Shown here: positions 43,891 through 54,738 of the stretch, one piece after another
Position numbering within the stretch: position 1 is the stretch's first letter
Layout of the letters: every line of letters begins with the position of its first letter
Assembly: GCA_039545355.1 (NCBI GenBank)
Contig: BCJJ01000017.1
Span: forward strand, 1 to 64,000
Source of the DNA: Trichosporon coremiiforme
Taxonomy: Eukaryota > Basidiomycota > Tremellomycetes > Trichosporonales > Trichosporonaceae
Direction: 5' to 3'
DNA: 64,000 nucleotides
Notes under the pieces: model-generated
Told to the model about the DNA's origin: nothing
The model's input: only the letters and a program-made list of their open reading frames with translations
Database searches by the model: none
Position numbers and translations under genes: made by a program

Positions 43891-45059
43891 CTACCACTCG
43901 TCCTCCTCGCCAATATCAATCGGCGCATCGCCCATATCCACAACCCTCGGTAGTCGCTGCGTCTGCGCCTGCTGCGCCTGTGTCTGCCTCGACTCGGCCT
44001 CGACCTCGGCCAGCGCAGCGAGCTCGTCCTCGTCCTCCTCGGCCCCATGCGCGAAGAGGGGTTCCACAGTCCTCGACGCGGCGACGCCAGACTGAGGCAC
44101 AGAGCTGGATTCGGGCACGTCGTACTCGTGATCAAGCTCGTGGTCAAAGTCAAAGTCGTCGGGAATGCCCGCGGCGTCACCCGCGGGGGAGGGGGAGCGG
44201 GTGCGTCCGTAAAAGACATCTTTCATGCCTGCGATCGAGTTCTGGGTGTCAGCTTGGGACCTCGAACGTGCGGACAGCTGACATCCCACCCCGCCTGAGC
44301 GTGAGCGGTGAGCGAGACGGAGCAGACGGAGCAATAAATAAAGCCAAGCTCGGCCCGTCCCATCGCCTCGTCTCGCTTCGCTCGCTGAGGCAAGAGTCTA
44401 CTCACGATCATCCGGTTCGTCCTGCACACGGCCTCGACCCGCCCAATCGTATACTTGAAGTCGCCCTTGGGGAACATCCCATGCGCCCAGACAGTGTACA
44501 TGTCGACCAACAACCCCAGATCCTCCTTCTCCCTTCCTTTGCCCTTCACTTTCCAGCTCTTCGCAATCTTCATCAATCTCGGCAGGCCGGCCGGCGCCAT
44601 GAGGCGCTCGTGGTCGACCTTGGCCATCTTCCTGCGCTTCTTGGCCGGTTCGCCTTCCTCTCCTTCGCCACCGAGACCGAGCATGGGGTCGTTGTCGTCT
44701 GGCAAGGCGCTGAAGGCGTTGTGGGTGAGAGGGCCTGGACCGAGGGGGTCCTGGGCAGTGAAGGGGTCGTCCTCGACGTCGATCTCGTGCCCGTTCACAT
44801 TGGCGTGCAGTTCGCCGACACCGTGTCGGTTCGATATGGCGTTGTAGTGTGCGTCGACTGAGCCTGCGCGGGGTCTGGTGGAGGGGGAGCGGCGGCGAAT
44901 GCGAGAGGCTGACGGCGAAACGGGCGAGACGGAGCGGGCACTGCGCTGCGAGGCGAGGGGCGTCGCGCCGGGGGAGAAGAAGAGGGACTCTTCCTGTGCC
45001 CGTGCCCGCTGGGGCGGGGGGGAGGGGGAGTTGGCGCTGAAGAGGTCTGTCAGCGACAT
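43891..45059 (-). CDS. CSM3: Csm3/Swi3/TIPIN replication fork protection factor
   Basis: Two exons (45059-44406, 44241-43891; 164-nt intron) join to 334 codons. Residues about 146-217 form the Swi3 domain: KVDHERLMAPAGLPRLMK, then KGKGREKEDLGLLVDMYTVW, AHGMFPKGDFKYTIGRVEAVCRT. In other fungi and animals this protein pairs with Tof1/Timeless in the nucleus, travels with the replisome and is needed for checkpoint signalling at stalled forks. The N-terminus is Ser/Pro/Arg-rich, with a KKRRK nuclear signal directly before the domain. The C-terminus is acidic (EEDEDELAALAEVEAE), and the last residues (IGEEDEW) are acidic too. The assignment is domain-based and strong. Confidence 0.88.
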
Positions 45060-46159
45060 GGCGGAGTTGGCGTGGTGAGGAGCTGGAGTTTGCGACTTTG
45101 GTTTGTTTTCGTCTTGTGTCTGTCTGTCTGCGGGAGGACAGGCGCGTGTCTGGTGTAATGTTGAATAGAGACGAGCGTGGGAGAGTTATGGACGCGTCGC
45201 GGGATCAGAAGCGTTCGCCACTGTATGGCCCTATGGTCCATCCCATACCGCGAGTCCAGGGACCAGAGCAAGGGGCGCTCAAGGGGCGGAGGGGGGCGCA
45301 GGGGTCCGCGCGAGTGGTAACTCTGGGTGGACAGGCGTCGTCAGCGGGCAACCCGCTATGCACACGACATCGATGTTGTTGCTGTTGTCGACGATGCAAC
45401 GACGGTTTCCTCTCTCGGCTGATGCTTCTGTGGGATGGGGCCAAGAGACAGATGAACTATTCATTGTTCCACTGTTAGCCGTATCGGGAAGCAGACTGAG
45501 CAAGAGATGGGAGAGCGGGGGCGACATGGCGACGCACTACGCAGCAATCTACGTTACCGTCGACTAGACACGGGGCAATTCAGTCGGGCACAGGGACACA
45601 CTCACTCCCCTTCACCTCTCGGTCACCCAAAACGTACTCTCTCATTCTCTACAAGTAGTCAATCTGGGCAGACTGGGCAATGGGCAACGGCGACGCACAT
45701 GCGCACACCTGCATGACATGACAGATGACAGATGGCAGCAGACCAGCAGAAGCACCCGCGGAGACCCTACGGACGATTCACCGTGGCGCACCGCACTGAC
45801 CTCTGTTCGCCTCTCTTCTCCTTCTGGACATCCAGGGCAGGGACCATCCCGGCATCGTGCACACTACTTCTGCGCACTAGTCCTTCCCTGCACACTCTAC
45901 CCGGCACTCACTCACCTTCTCGACTTTCTTTCTCACTGGCATCTTACTCTCACTCGGCTCTGTGTATCTTGCTCACTCTCACTCTCACTCACAACTCCAA
46001 CTGCAACCACGACTCTCACGAAACATCACATCACGAACAACAACAACTGCACCCTCGCTTACCACCAATTCACCGCCACCTCCTACCACCACCACCTACC
46101 CTCCCTCCCCGGCCAAGCCCGATTCCACGCCAAACTCTATCGCTTTTCGACTTCCGTTC
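45060..46159. other. Divergent intergenic region
   Basis: 1.1 kb between the Csm3 gene and the SxIP protein gene. The last 300 bp are CT- and CAC-rich, as expected of the leader of the plus-strand gene. An open frame joins that gene from 45962 but has no ATG before 46160. No separate gene is seen. Confidence 0.45.
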
Positions 46160-47782
46160 ATGGCCCTAGTCGACCAACCCCCAGGTACTCCTCGAGTCTC
46201 AGGCATCCCAGGTCCCACCACCAGGGGTACAATGGGACCCGGAGGACCCGTGGGCCTGGCAGGCATCGGGGCTGCCTCGGGCGAGACCGTCACGACAGTC
46301 GTGCCCATCCCCGCAAGCGTGTTACGGCAAGCGAACCGGCGCGCGGTGCACCTGCTCCCGTCGCTGCAGCGCCAGTTTGGGGGCGTGCCTCTCCCCCTGC
46401 GGTCGAACCACTACGACGCCGTCGCGACTCTGGTCGCAAAGCTCGACACTGAAAACAGCCCCGTCAAGCTCGCCGCATCCACCTTTCTCAACGACCTCGT
46501 CGACGCAGACGACGCACAGGTCACCGCCGAACGCGAAGCTGCCGCAGCCGCAGCAGCCGCACAGAGACGACAGAGCGTCACGAGCCAGACGTCACAACGC
46601 GTAATGTCCCCCGTCGAGCGCGTGCTGAGCCCGACGTCGCCCCGCTCCCCCCGCCGATCCCTCGACCAGGCTGCGAGCGGCATCCCCGGCCCGCGCCTTA
46701 CGACGCCGACGTTTGGCACGTCTGCCGCCTCACCGAGCGTGACTGGCCGCTTCTCCCGCCCCTCTCCCCTCGGCTCCGGCCACGCGCGCACCGGCAGCGC
46801 AGCAAGCAGTCACGGCGGACACAGCGGGCTGCCGCAACTCAAGCCCGTGCCGCTCACGAAGCGCCGGCCGTCCTCCGACCCGCCACAGCCGCTGCAGGAG
46901 ATGCAGCCGAATGCGCCGCTGACGCCGCAGCGCGCCCCACCCCGCCGCAAGGTCGGCGCGCACCATGCGGCCTATGCCCGCCTCATCGAGCAGCAGGAGC
47001 AGCAGTCCCAACAGCAAAAGGCGTACACTCCGAGCAGAATCGGACGACCGGCGTCGATCGCGTACGGGGCGGGCTTTAGCGCGCCGTCACATATCCCGAC
47101 CCCGGGCCGGCCCATGAGTCAGCTCGACCACAGCCCGTCCCACCTCCCACGGCCATCGAGCCAGCTCGACAGCCACGGCTCGCACATCCCGACTCGCCCA
47201 GCTTCAGCGTTTATTTCGGCCCTCCCTCCTCCGCCGCGAGACAGTCCTCCCAAGGAGATCGCGCCTGTCCGACCAGCCTTCGAGCCGACATCCTCCACGT
47301 CCTCTGCCGCGAGCTCAGCCAGCGCCCCCAGCGTCGCGAGCCACGCGAGTGCACACAGCATCTCGAGCGGGAGCGACTACAGCGGGCACAGCCGGTCGCG
47401 CAGCGGTCTCGGCCTCGATACGATTGGCGAAACCGCCGTTCCAGAGCGGTACGCGCACCTCCCAGACCCGGAGACACACCTCCTGCTCCCCGACCGGCCA
47501 ACAGCCGCAGCACGGGCGCGCATGATCGAGCTCGGCGCGATCCTGAGCCACTTCGAGGTCGTCCGCGCGCGCATGGAGTCGTACCGGGACGAACTGGACA
47601 GTGTGCGGAGCCAGCTGAAGCCGGCGATTGACTCGCTCAGCTCGTCGGGCAGTGGGAGCAGCTATGCGACGCCGACGGCGACGCCGGGGCTCGGCGGGTC
47701 GAGACGCACGAGCATGGACTACGACACGCCGACACGGCCGCCCTCGGTTAGCGCTGGCGCTAGGGAGCGGACTTGGATTTAG
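46160..47782 (+). CDS. Ser/Pro-rich protein with four SxIP motifs, possible microtubule plus-end protein
   Basis: A single exon, 540 codons. Residues 50-120 form a probable helical region (PASVLRQANRRAVHLLPS, NHYDAVATLVAKLDTENSP). The rest is basic, Ser/Pro-rich and carries SGIP (14-17, 173-176) and SHIP (310-313, 341-344), with SGLP (222-225) and SHLP (327-330) as near matches. SxIP in basic Ser/Pro-rich context is the ligand of the EB1-type (Mal3/Bim1) microtubule-end protein. Near the C-terminus a helix of about 35 residues (ARARMIELGAILSHFEVVRA) could form a coiled coil. The plus-end role is an inference from motifs. No family is recognised. The ATG at 46160 is the first in frame. Confidence 0.65.
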   Translation: MALVDQPPGTPRVSGIPGPTTRGTMGPGGPVGLAGIGAASGETVTTVVPIPASVLRQANRRAVHLLPSLQRQFGGVPLPLRSNHYDAVATLVAKLDTENSPVKLAASTFLNDLVDADDAQVTAEREAAAAAAAAQRRQSVTSQTSQRVMSPVERVLSPTSPRSPRRSLDQAASGIPGPRLTTPTFGTSAASPSVTGRFSRPSPLGSGHARTGSAASSHGGHSGLPQLKPVPLTKRRPSSDPPQPLQEMQPNAPLTPQRAPPRRKVGAHHAAYARLIEQQEQQSQQQKAYTPSRIGRPASIAYGAGFSAPSHIPTPGRPMSQLDHSPSHLPRPSSQLDSHGSHIPTRPASAFISALPPPPRDSPPKEIAPVRPAFEPTSSTSSAASSASAPSVASHASAHSISSGSDYSGHSRSRSGLGLDTIGETAVPERYAHLPDPETHLLLPDRPTAAARARMIELGAILSHFEVVRARMESYRDELDSVRSQLKPAIDSLSSSGSGSSYATPTATPGLGGSRRTSMDYDTPTRPPSVSAGARERTWI

Positions 47783-49065
47783 ACGATGACGACCTTTGAT
47801 TGTAACTTGTTTAATGGCACTTATGACTTGCAAGATGTTGGGCGGGGTGCACGCGTGCTGAATTGATGCGACTGGACTAGGGTGACAGCTCGGATCTCCT
47901 TTGCGCATGCCATCATCGACCTCGCCTCAGAGGCAGATGTCGAGAAAGTTGCCGGCATTTTGAGCTGATGAGGTGCTCTGCGGATCGAGAGCCGACCGGC
48001 GATAAGGGGCGTGTGTCTCGGAAGTACCTTCCGACATTGTGACTGGGGGTGCCGAAGCAGGCACGGAGGCGGGTGGGTGCTGAAGCGAAGGGAGCAGCGA
48101 AAATGGACAACTCGGCGAGCTGAGCTGAAGGCTTCAGTAGCATCCTCACGCAGAGCATCTGTCACAGCATATGGCCATACTACACTCACCCCTGCGGCAT
48201 CTTGACCCTATACGGCCGGTCATAGATGGCACAGTCAGCACAGCCTGACCCTTTGTCTGGGCACACAGCCGCGACAGCCCGCAGCAACTCGATGAAAAGG
48301 GCAACGGGCGACGACTCCCCGCACGACTGTTGTCCATGAATGACTACGCTCCTCCGATCCAGCTGCAGAAGTTGCCAGCGAGCGAGCGCGCGAGAACGAT
48401 TGACATACGAGCGGAAGATCTGCCCCGCTTTTGCCAAGATCCGGACTCTGCTAGATCGATGCTAAGAGACGGCTGGCATACCTCCGCCACGGACAGAGAC
48501 TGCGCACGGTAGTGGACGGTCTACAGCGTTCGGATCCGCAGCGGGGGTAAGTACAAGTTGGGGAGTGAGTGGCACGACTTGGTCGTGTGGCAGTTGTCGT
48601 CGGTGAGGGACTGAAACTCTTCTGAAGCTTGTCCGTCTTTCATGCGCGGTAACCACCACCTCTGAAGTACCTGTGAACGTGCCCAGAGAGGTGGTAGATA
48701 CAGTCTGGGATTTGAGACGGAGTACGCAGCGTGTATCCGGACTCAGTGTGCGTCAGTTGAGAACCGCCGGCGTCGACCACAGTTTCAGCCCCACCCGCGT
48801 ATATCGGCGCACTGACCACTGCGTGTCCGTCGCATGGAGTCGGCACTGTCCGCGCTGTTTCTTGCGATGTCCGCCAGACAACGAAGAGCGTGCAACGCGT
48901 AGCATGCTTGTGGTACGGCATCATGCACTCCACGTCCACTCCGCTGCACCGGCTCCTTCCTCCTCGCTCCGTTTCTCCACTCACCACTCCGCCGCACGCC
49001 AGCGCATGCCAGCGCATGCCAGCGCACGCCAGCGCACGCCAGCGCACTAGCTGCAGGCCAGCACA
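47783..49065. other. Intergenic, possible unseen 5' exon of the next gene
   Basis: 1.3 kb without a supported gene. The frame of the following gene stays open back to a TAG at 48900 without any ATG, so a 5' exon may lie here. A TATAT element is near 48800. A five-copy 10-bp repeat ends at 49047. Confidence 0.4.
48998..49047 (+). repeat. Five tandem copies of a 10-bp unit
   Basis: GCCAGCGCAT twice, then GCCAGCGCAC three times. A 10-bp unit changes reading frame at each copy, which argues that the array is not coding. Confidence 0.8.
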
Positions 49066-50048
49066 ATGCCGCGGAAGAAACCCCTCGCCCCCGTACCCAT
49101 CCCCCTCCCGCTCCTCCTCGCCGCCCCGCCCTCGCCCCTCCCGGCTCTGCAGGTGGAGAGCGGGCGGGAGGGTGGGGAGACGATACCTTCGGCGCCTGGA
49201 CCCCCACCTCCCCCAGCAGTCCGTACGAGCTCCGCGAGCTCCGCGAGCTCCGGATTGGCGACATTGTTCGCGGACCAGTGCACTCCCGCTCAGCCTCCGA
49301 GGCAGCTACGCATTCCCGCTCCACTTCGGTGGGGTACGACCCGACCGCTGCTTCTGACCCGGGACACACGTACGCGGGCGTGGGTTCCACTGCCGTATCC
49401 CGGTCTGGATCGGCTGCGAACAACTACGCAATGTCGCATTCGAGGAACAACTCGCAGAACTCGCACTACGGGTCCTACGGATCCTACGGGTCCTACGGGT
49501 TCGGGACCGGCTTGAGGCCATGTGGGGAGGGACAGAGACCGACCACACCCGGGTTTGACGATATGGAGGTCCTCGCCTCGAGTGACCCGTTCGCGGCGCC
49601 GTTGCCCGGGAAGCCCAGAAAGCCCGGGAGGAGGGCTAGGGTTGTCACCCCCTCTGCCCCGCGACTTGGGCCTGGGGACGTGCTCACTCCGCCCCAGTCT
49701 CAGCACACGCCGTCCCCTCACTTCCACCACGCGTCCTCTTCCGGCTCCAACTCTCACCCGCAATACGCCCAGGCATGTTCCCCTCACAACGGCAGGGAGG
49801 ACTGGCAGGACGCCAACTCGCCCTCCGACTCTCTCCGAAACGGCCGTCTCCTCCGTCAACTGGAGCTGCGTATCACGACCCTGGAAACGCACATCGGCTT
49901 TGTCCCCGGACAGCAGGCAAGGGAGCCGAGCATGGACCAGCGACTGGTCCGGCTCAAGATGAGCGTGGGGCAGATGATTGAGGGCACAGCCGGGCAGGCG
50001 GCGGATAGCATGTATGATCCCATTTACGATAGTGTGTATCACGACTAG
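49066..50048 (+). CDS. Ser/Gly-rich protein of unknown function, 5' end unresolved
   Basis: Convincing protein sequence runs in one frame from about 49140 (WGDDTFGAWTPTSPSSPYEL, then repeated RELRELRIGDIV) to the stop at 50046-50048. The middle is Ser/Asn/Tyr-rich, with GSYGSYGSYGFG and many RS/SRS sites. The end is a predicted helix (RNGRLLRQLELRITTLETHI) and DPIYDSVYHD. The ATG at 49066 is in another frame with no plausible intron to join it, and the supported frame has no ATG back to the TAG at 48900. The true start is therefore in an unseen upstream exon, or there is a frameshift. The family is not recognised. Confidence 0.5.
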
Positions 50049-50224
50049 AGCTCTTTCCGCAATGTACATTAGACCTCGACAGAGTTAGCGCTGGCCGCAT
50101 GCATGTTTAGTAGAGGTTAGTAGCCCAGAGGTGTGGATCACTTTATACATGCTAATTGTTCTTGTCTATACTTGCTCGCTTTTATGGCTGGGCGATGTGC
50201 TGTCCGCTCCGGCGCCAGCGGCAC

Positions 50225-51750
50225 CTACGCGTCCTGCTTGGGCGCCTTGCTCGCCTCGGACGCCAGACGGATAGCCCACGTGAGCTCGTACGACTTGGCT
50301 GCGTCCTCGAACGACGACAGGATGTTGGGCTCGGGCCCGTCCTCGATAGCGTCGATGAAGGTCGAGATCTCGGAGAAGAACGGGTCGTCGTCCGTGTAGT
50401 GGTGGCGCTCCTCGACGTCCGCACCCGGGCGGCGCACGAACAGCGTCGGGTTGTTGTACGGGTCCGTCAGACGCATGAGGTATCCGTCCGCCCAGACTTC
50501 CAGCTCACAGAAGTACTGGTCGCCCTGGAGCGAGACGGCATGCTGGAACGTGCCGACTGCGCCGTTCGTGTACTTCCAGATGGCGCTCGTGAGACGCGGG
50601 ATGCGCTCCTCCTCCGGGATCTTGGACTCGTCGATGGGGATCTTGCTCAGCTGGCCGGGGGCCTCGTACCACTCGACGGCGCGCGCGTCGATCGAGTCCA
50701 TGTCCACGTCGCCGCCAAAGTAACGAGACAGGTCGCAGAAGTGCGTGCCCTGCTCGATGACGGGACCCATATCGATCGCCTTGTTCCACCATGCCGGCTT
50801 GGCAATGGCCTCGTATGCGCAGGACTGATGTCAGCTAGGAAATACAGGAGTTAAGCTCAAGGCACGATGCGGTGACTGCCGGGGCGAGCTGATGCCCAGC
50901 TGATGGGGCGCACGCTCGCCCCGATCACCGTGCACCGAGCGGGTGACTCACGTAGCGGGCGTTGGTCGCCATGACGGTAAGGTTATTGTCGTGGATGATC
51001 TGCTTCATCTTCTGCACGCAGCGGAGGTAGCGGAGCATGTATCCAACGGAGACGACGTTGCCGTTCTTGAGCAGCGACTGGGCGACCTGCTTCGCATCGT
51101 CGACAGGGCAAGTTCCGACAGGCTGTTGGGGGTCAGCGGCACGTCCTGCCCTTAGATCGACTCACCTTCTCAATGAAGTAGGGAACAGTGGGGAAGAGCT
51201 TGATCAGAGTGAGCTCGAGGTCGGTGCCCTTGGTGACACCTCCGCGGTACGCGGGCGGGCATCCGACGACAATGGCGCGGGGAAGGGTGTGCTTGCCGGC
51301 CTGGAGCGCAGCATAGTACTCGTCGATCGTTTTGTAGACCTGGCAGTCCTTGTACGCCGACACGACGAACGATTTGCACTTGTCGGCGAGGACGGCGCGG
51401 GCGCGCTCCGTGTTGGGGTCGATGAGGGCCGCGACCTTGAGGCGGGGGCCGAGCTTGTGCTCGAAGCGGAAAGAGTGGTTCCAAGGACCCTCGTCAGAGC
51501 CGAACATGATGTTACCGGCACCGACCATAACGATGGGGAAGTCAGATCCGGGCTCGGGAAGCGGGTAGGACGAGATGCCGCGGGGGGTCTCGGGGTCGAA
51601 CGCGGGGGGCTCGGGATCATTGTCATCCTCGACGGCAGACTCGTTCTTGGGGTCGGTGGTGATCTGGAGGGACGAGGTCATGCCAAGGACCTCGGTCCAG
51701 GGGGTGGATCCGCGGCGCTTGCGGGCGGGGGGAGCGGTGGCGTCGGTCAT
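50225..51750 (-). CDS. Gfo/Idh/MocA-family oxidoreductase
   Basis: Three exons (51750-51166, 51122-50952, 50824-50225) join to 451 codons. After about 70 Pro/Glu-rich residues comes a Rossmann domain with an NAD(P)-loop-like IVMVGAGNIMFG, then the family's EKP block (PYFIEKPVGTCPVDD) and the following GYMLRYLRCVQKM. The C-terminal alpha/beta domain has KPAWWNKAIDMGPVIEQGTHFCDL, which carries the expected catalytic-region His. Members oxidise or reduce sugars, inositols or related compounds; the substrate here is unknown. No signal peptide, so cytosolic. An ATATATATT element at 51841-51849 is about 90 bp upstream of the ATG and is a probable TATA. Confidence 0.88.
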
Positions 51751-52920
51751 TGTGAGAGTGAGGGGAAACTGTGGTGAGGGGGGAAGGAAGGGAAATGGGA
51801 GGATGGAGGATGTGCTGGAGGCTGAAGAAAGTCGAGTAGGATATATATTGTGGGTGTTTGCCAGCAGAGCGGTGTGACGTACCTGGGCGGGCAGCTGCGA
51901 GGAGAGAGCGAGAGCGAAAGCGGCGCGACACGCGCGGGGGGAGGGGGGTTGAGGGGGTTGCGCGGGGGTGCGCGGGGTGAGCGTGTCCGCCCTGAGAGCT
52001 GAGAGCGTGTTACGTCCGGGCGCAGTGAAGATCTTCACCCGTCTGGTCCCTGGCACCCTGGACTCGTCCACGTTCACCGTCCATTGCCGCATCGGTCCGT
52101 CCGCATTTTCCCAAATTCCACGTTTTCCGCAGCACTCGAAGCTTTTCATCGAACACATCATCCTCGAGTCGCAGTCAGCGGCCAGCAGCTCGCATATCAC
52201 CCACCCACTCACACAACACCGACCCCCGATACCCCGACACGCCTCCTCCACGCCCTCCACCAGACACTCGCCGCGCCATTCGCTGCGCCCGCAGGGAGCC
52301 CGCTGGACGGCGCACGCCGCTGACGCGCCGGCACGCCCGGGAGACCCGGGGGACCGGGGACCTGCAGGGTAGGGCACAGATAAGCTTATCGGCCAAATTC
52401 CTCCCAACTCCAAACTCGGACATGCAACCATCGCGTTTATCGTGTCCATCCTTCTTTCTTCTGTTGCTTCTCGAAACATCACTCCACACGAATCATGATG
52501 GAGGCGCTCGCTCGCTTGGCACGAGACTTTTTTCCCAGCCACTCACTCCATTGTCTCACCAAGCCTTCTGTCGCACCCCTTCGTCCCTTCAGTCCCTCGT
52601 GGCTGGTTGCCTACGGTCACGTGATGTTCCTGCTGATTCTCGGTCAATTAGGGCATCAAGCGACAACGAACTAGAGCTTCGAGCGATCTACGAACTCCGA
52701 TCGCGGAGGTTGATCACTAGCTTGCCGCTACTGACGCAGTCTGCTTAACATCACGGTCTGCTTCCTCGATCCTCATCGTCCTCACCTCGGTGGCCAGCTC
52801 TAGTATCTGCTCTCTCCCCATTGCTGAACCCTTTGCCAGTGCACATGAAAGTTCATACCAGACTCAATATAACCACCTACGAATTGTCCGTCCCAATCTG
52901 CCAGTGTCCATCTACACCGC
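51751..52920. other. Intergenic, oxidoreductase promoter
   Basis: The open frame of the oxidoreductase continues upstream to 52542 but crosses its TATA box (51841-51849), so it is not coding there. The remaining sequence up to the calpain-like gene's 3' end shows no gene. Confidence 0.5.
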
Positions 52921-54738
52921 CTACGCCGGCATGTCAGTCACGGTGAACACGCCACTGATGCTCTCGACAAACGTGCGGAAGCTGCTGCTGAGCTCGGCGG
53001 GATCGTCCCACTGGCCCTTGCCGTTGCTCCCGGGCCACGACTCGGGGTTGACGCCCCAGGGGTTGAGGAACTTGATCCTCGGGCTGAGCAGGTCCTGGAT
53101 CGGCCAGCGCGTGCCGCGGGTCCAAGCGAACGCGTACGCGTGCCCGCTGACCCAGGAGAAGACACTCGACTTGCCATCCTTCAAGTTGTCAAAGTCGATA
53201 ACGGTAAACGTGACGCCGTTCGTGTCCGTGGCCGTGAGACCCGAGGTTTCGCCGGGGATGTACGCCGGCTGCTGGTTCGGCGCGAGCCAGAGCGCGCCCG
53301 TGCTGTCCTTGGTGCCGAGCCCCTCGAGCTGCGCATTCGTGGTCGAGACGACACACGGCGCCGTGCCCTGCATGCACCGAGCGATGGCGGCGATGATGGG
53401 CCCGTCGAACCCGGGCCGCTGTCGCCAGACCCAGGAGGGGTTGCCGCCCGTGATCGCCGCAAGGACGTAGGACGGGTTCACGCCCTCGAGCCCCGCGTAA
53501 CCCGTGTACCCGCTTGGGGCAGACTTCCAGTCCGCATTGGCGTCGAGGAACTTGGCGAACGCCTGGGTGTTAGCGTAGCTCACAGTTGGGATCGGGCTGC
53601 TCGCTTCGCTTCGCTCGCTGCGACTCACCTTCTCAAACAGGGGCATGAAGTAGATGGGCGTCGGCTTTGTGACGTCCGGGTACGCGGCGTCGTTGACGGG
53701 CTGGAAGCCGGGGTACTGCCAGCAGTTGGGGTTTGCGTTGCGGAGCGTCGGCAGCTGGTCGTCGATGAGGACGGGCTGGACCTTGCCGTCGCGCCGGAAC
53801 ACGGCGACAATGTTGCGATCCCCGGCGTTGGGCGTGTCGAACCGCTTCAGGAACATGCGCGTCAGGTACCGCGTCCACCCCCCCGCCGCGAGGGCCTGGA
53901 CGGCCGCGCCCATCCCGCAGTCCCCGATGCCGCCCTGGCGCACGTCGGCGGCGACGAGGTCGACGGAGCCCTCCAGCGCCCAGAGCGCGCCCTTCGAGAC
54001 CGTGCCGTTGCCGCCCAGGACGTGCTCGTACGCGTACTCGCACCGCAGCTGGCGGTCGGGGTTGGGCAGCGGGAGATCGGGCTGCGCGGTCAGGTCGAGC
54101 TTGCGGCCCTCATAGTCGGCCGCGCCGATCGAGAGATTCAGCTGCAGGTCCGGGTTGTACTGCCGCGTCACCACCGAGCCGCCGCCGTGGTATCGAAACA
54201 TGGCGGCGTTGCTGTTCGTGCCCTGCTCGGGACCGAACTGGCCCTCGGCGCCGGCCTTGGACGTGCTCGCGTCGCCGAGGTTGGCGGGCAGCTGGCCGTT
54301 GAGCAGCTCGTGCGTGCCGTTCCACACGGGGATCTTGCCAGAGTCGATGAAGTCCTGCACCGTGCCCTGGTTCGGGCCGATGGGGTACGTCACCTCGACG
54401 GGGACGTTGGGGCGGTTCATGATGTCCTCGACGGTCAGGTCCTTGCCGCCGTTGTTGCCAGGGTTGCCGTCCTTGCCGTCGTGGCCCTTGTCGTGTCCGT
54501 TGTCGCCGTCGCGGTCGTGGCCCTTGCCGCCCTTGTCCTTGTCCCAGCCCCAGTGGTTGCCGTTGTCGTCCTTCCCCTTGTCGCCCTTCCAGCCGTCCTT
54601 GCCGTCGTCCTTGCCCTTCCAGTGGGCCTTGCCGTGCGAGGCGTCCTTGTTGTCGCTGTTGTTGCCCCAGTTGCTGCGGGGAACGACGCCGGCCGCCGCC
54701 GACGTCGCGAGGAGGAGAGTGAGCCAGAGCTTGGTCAT
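52921..54738 (-). CDS. Secreted calpain-like cysteine protease
   Basis: 583 codons after removal of a 66-nt intron (53563-53628) that is itself stop-free and in frame. A signal peptide (MTKLWLTLLLATSAAAG) leads into about 75 residues of Asp/Gly/Lys/His-rich low-complexity sequence, then a C2 (calpain) catalytic domain. The active-site Cys274 is in QGGIGDCGMGAAVQALA (calpains usually have GDCW). The active-site His is in SGHAYAF and the Asn in KFLNPWG. Calpains are normally cytosolic and calcium-regulated, so a secreted one is unusual. No C2-like or EF-hand domain follows. The Gly in place of Trp after the catalytic Cys may lower or alter activity. Single-domain, about 330 catalytic residues. 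Confidence 0.8.
   Translation of the reverse strand: MTKLWLTLLLATSAAAGVVPRSNWGNNSDNKDASHGKAHWKGKDDGKDGWKGDKGKDDNGNHWGWDKDKGGKGHDRDGDNGHDKGHDGKDGNPGNNGGKDLTVEDIMNRPNVPVEVTYPIGPNQGTVQDFIDSGKIPVWNGTHELLNGQLPANLGDASTSKAGAEGQFGPEQGTNSNAAMFRYHGGGSVVTRQYNPDLQLNLSIGAADYEGRKLDLTAQPDLPLPNPDRQLRCEYAYEHVLGGNGTVSKGALWALEGSVDLVAADVRQGGIGDCGMGAAVQALAAGGWTRYLTRMFLKRFDTPNAGDRNIVAVFRRDGKVQPVLIDDQLPTLRNANPNCWQYPGFQPVNDAAYPDVTKPTPIYFMPLFEKVSRSERSEASSPIPTVSYANTQAFAKFLDANADWKSAPSGYTGYAGLEGVNPSYVLAAITGGNPSWVWRQRPGFDGPIIAAIARCMQGTAPCVVSTTNAQLEGLGTKDSTGALWLAPNQQPAYIPGETSGLTATDTNGVTFTVIDFDNLKDGKSSVFSWVSGHAYAFAWTRGTRWPIQDLLSPRIKFLNPWGVNPESWPGSNGKGQWDDPAELSSSFRTFVESISGVFTVTDMPA

Noticed and set aside
51751..52542. N-terminal extension of the Gfo/Idh/MocA gene
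   Set aside because: The frame is open but crosses the ATATATATT promoter element and encodes non-conserved sequence; the Met at 51750 fits better.
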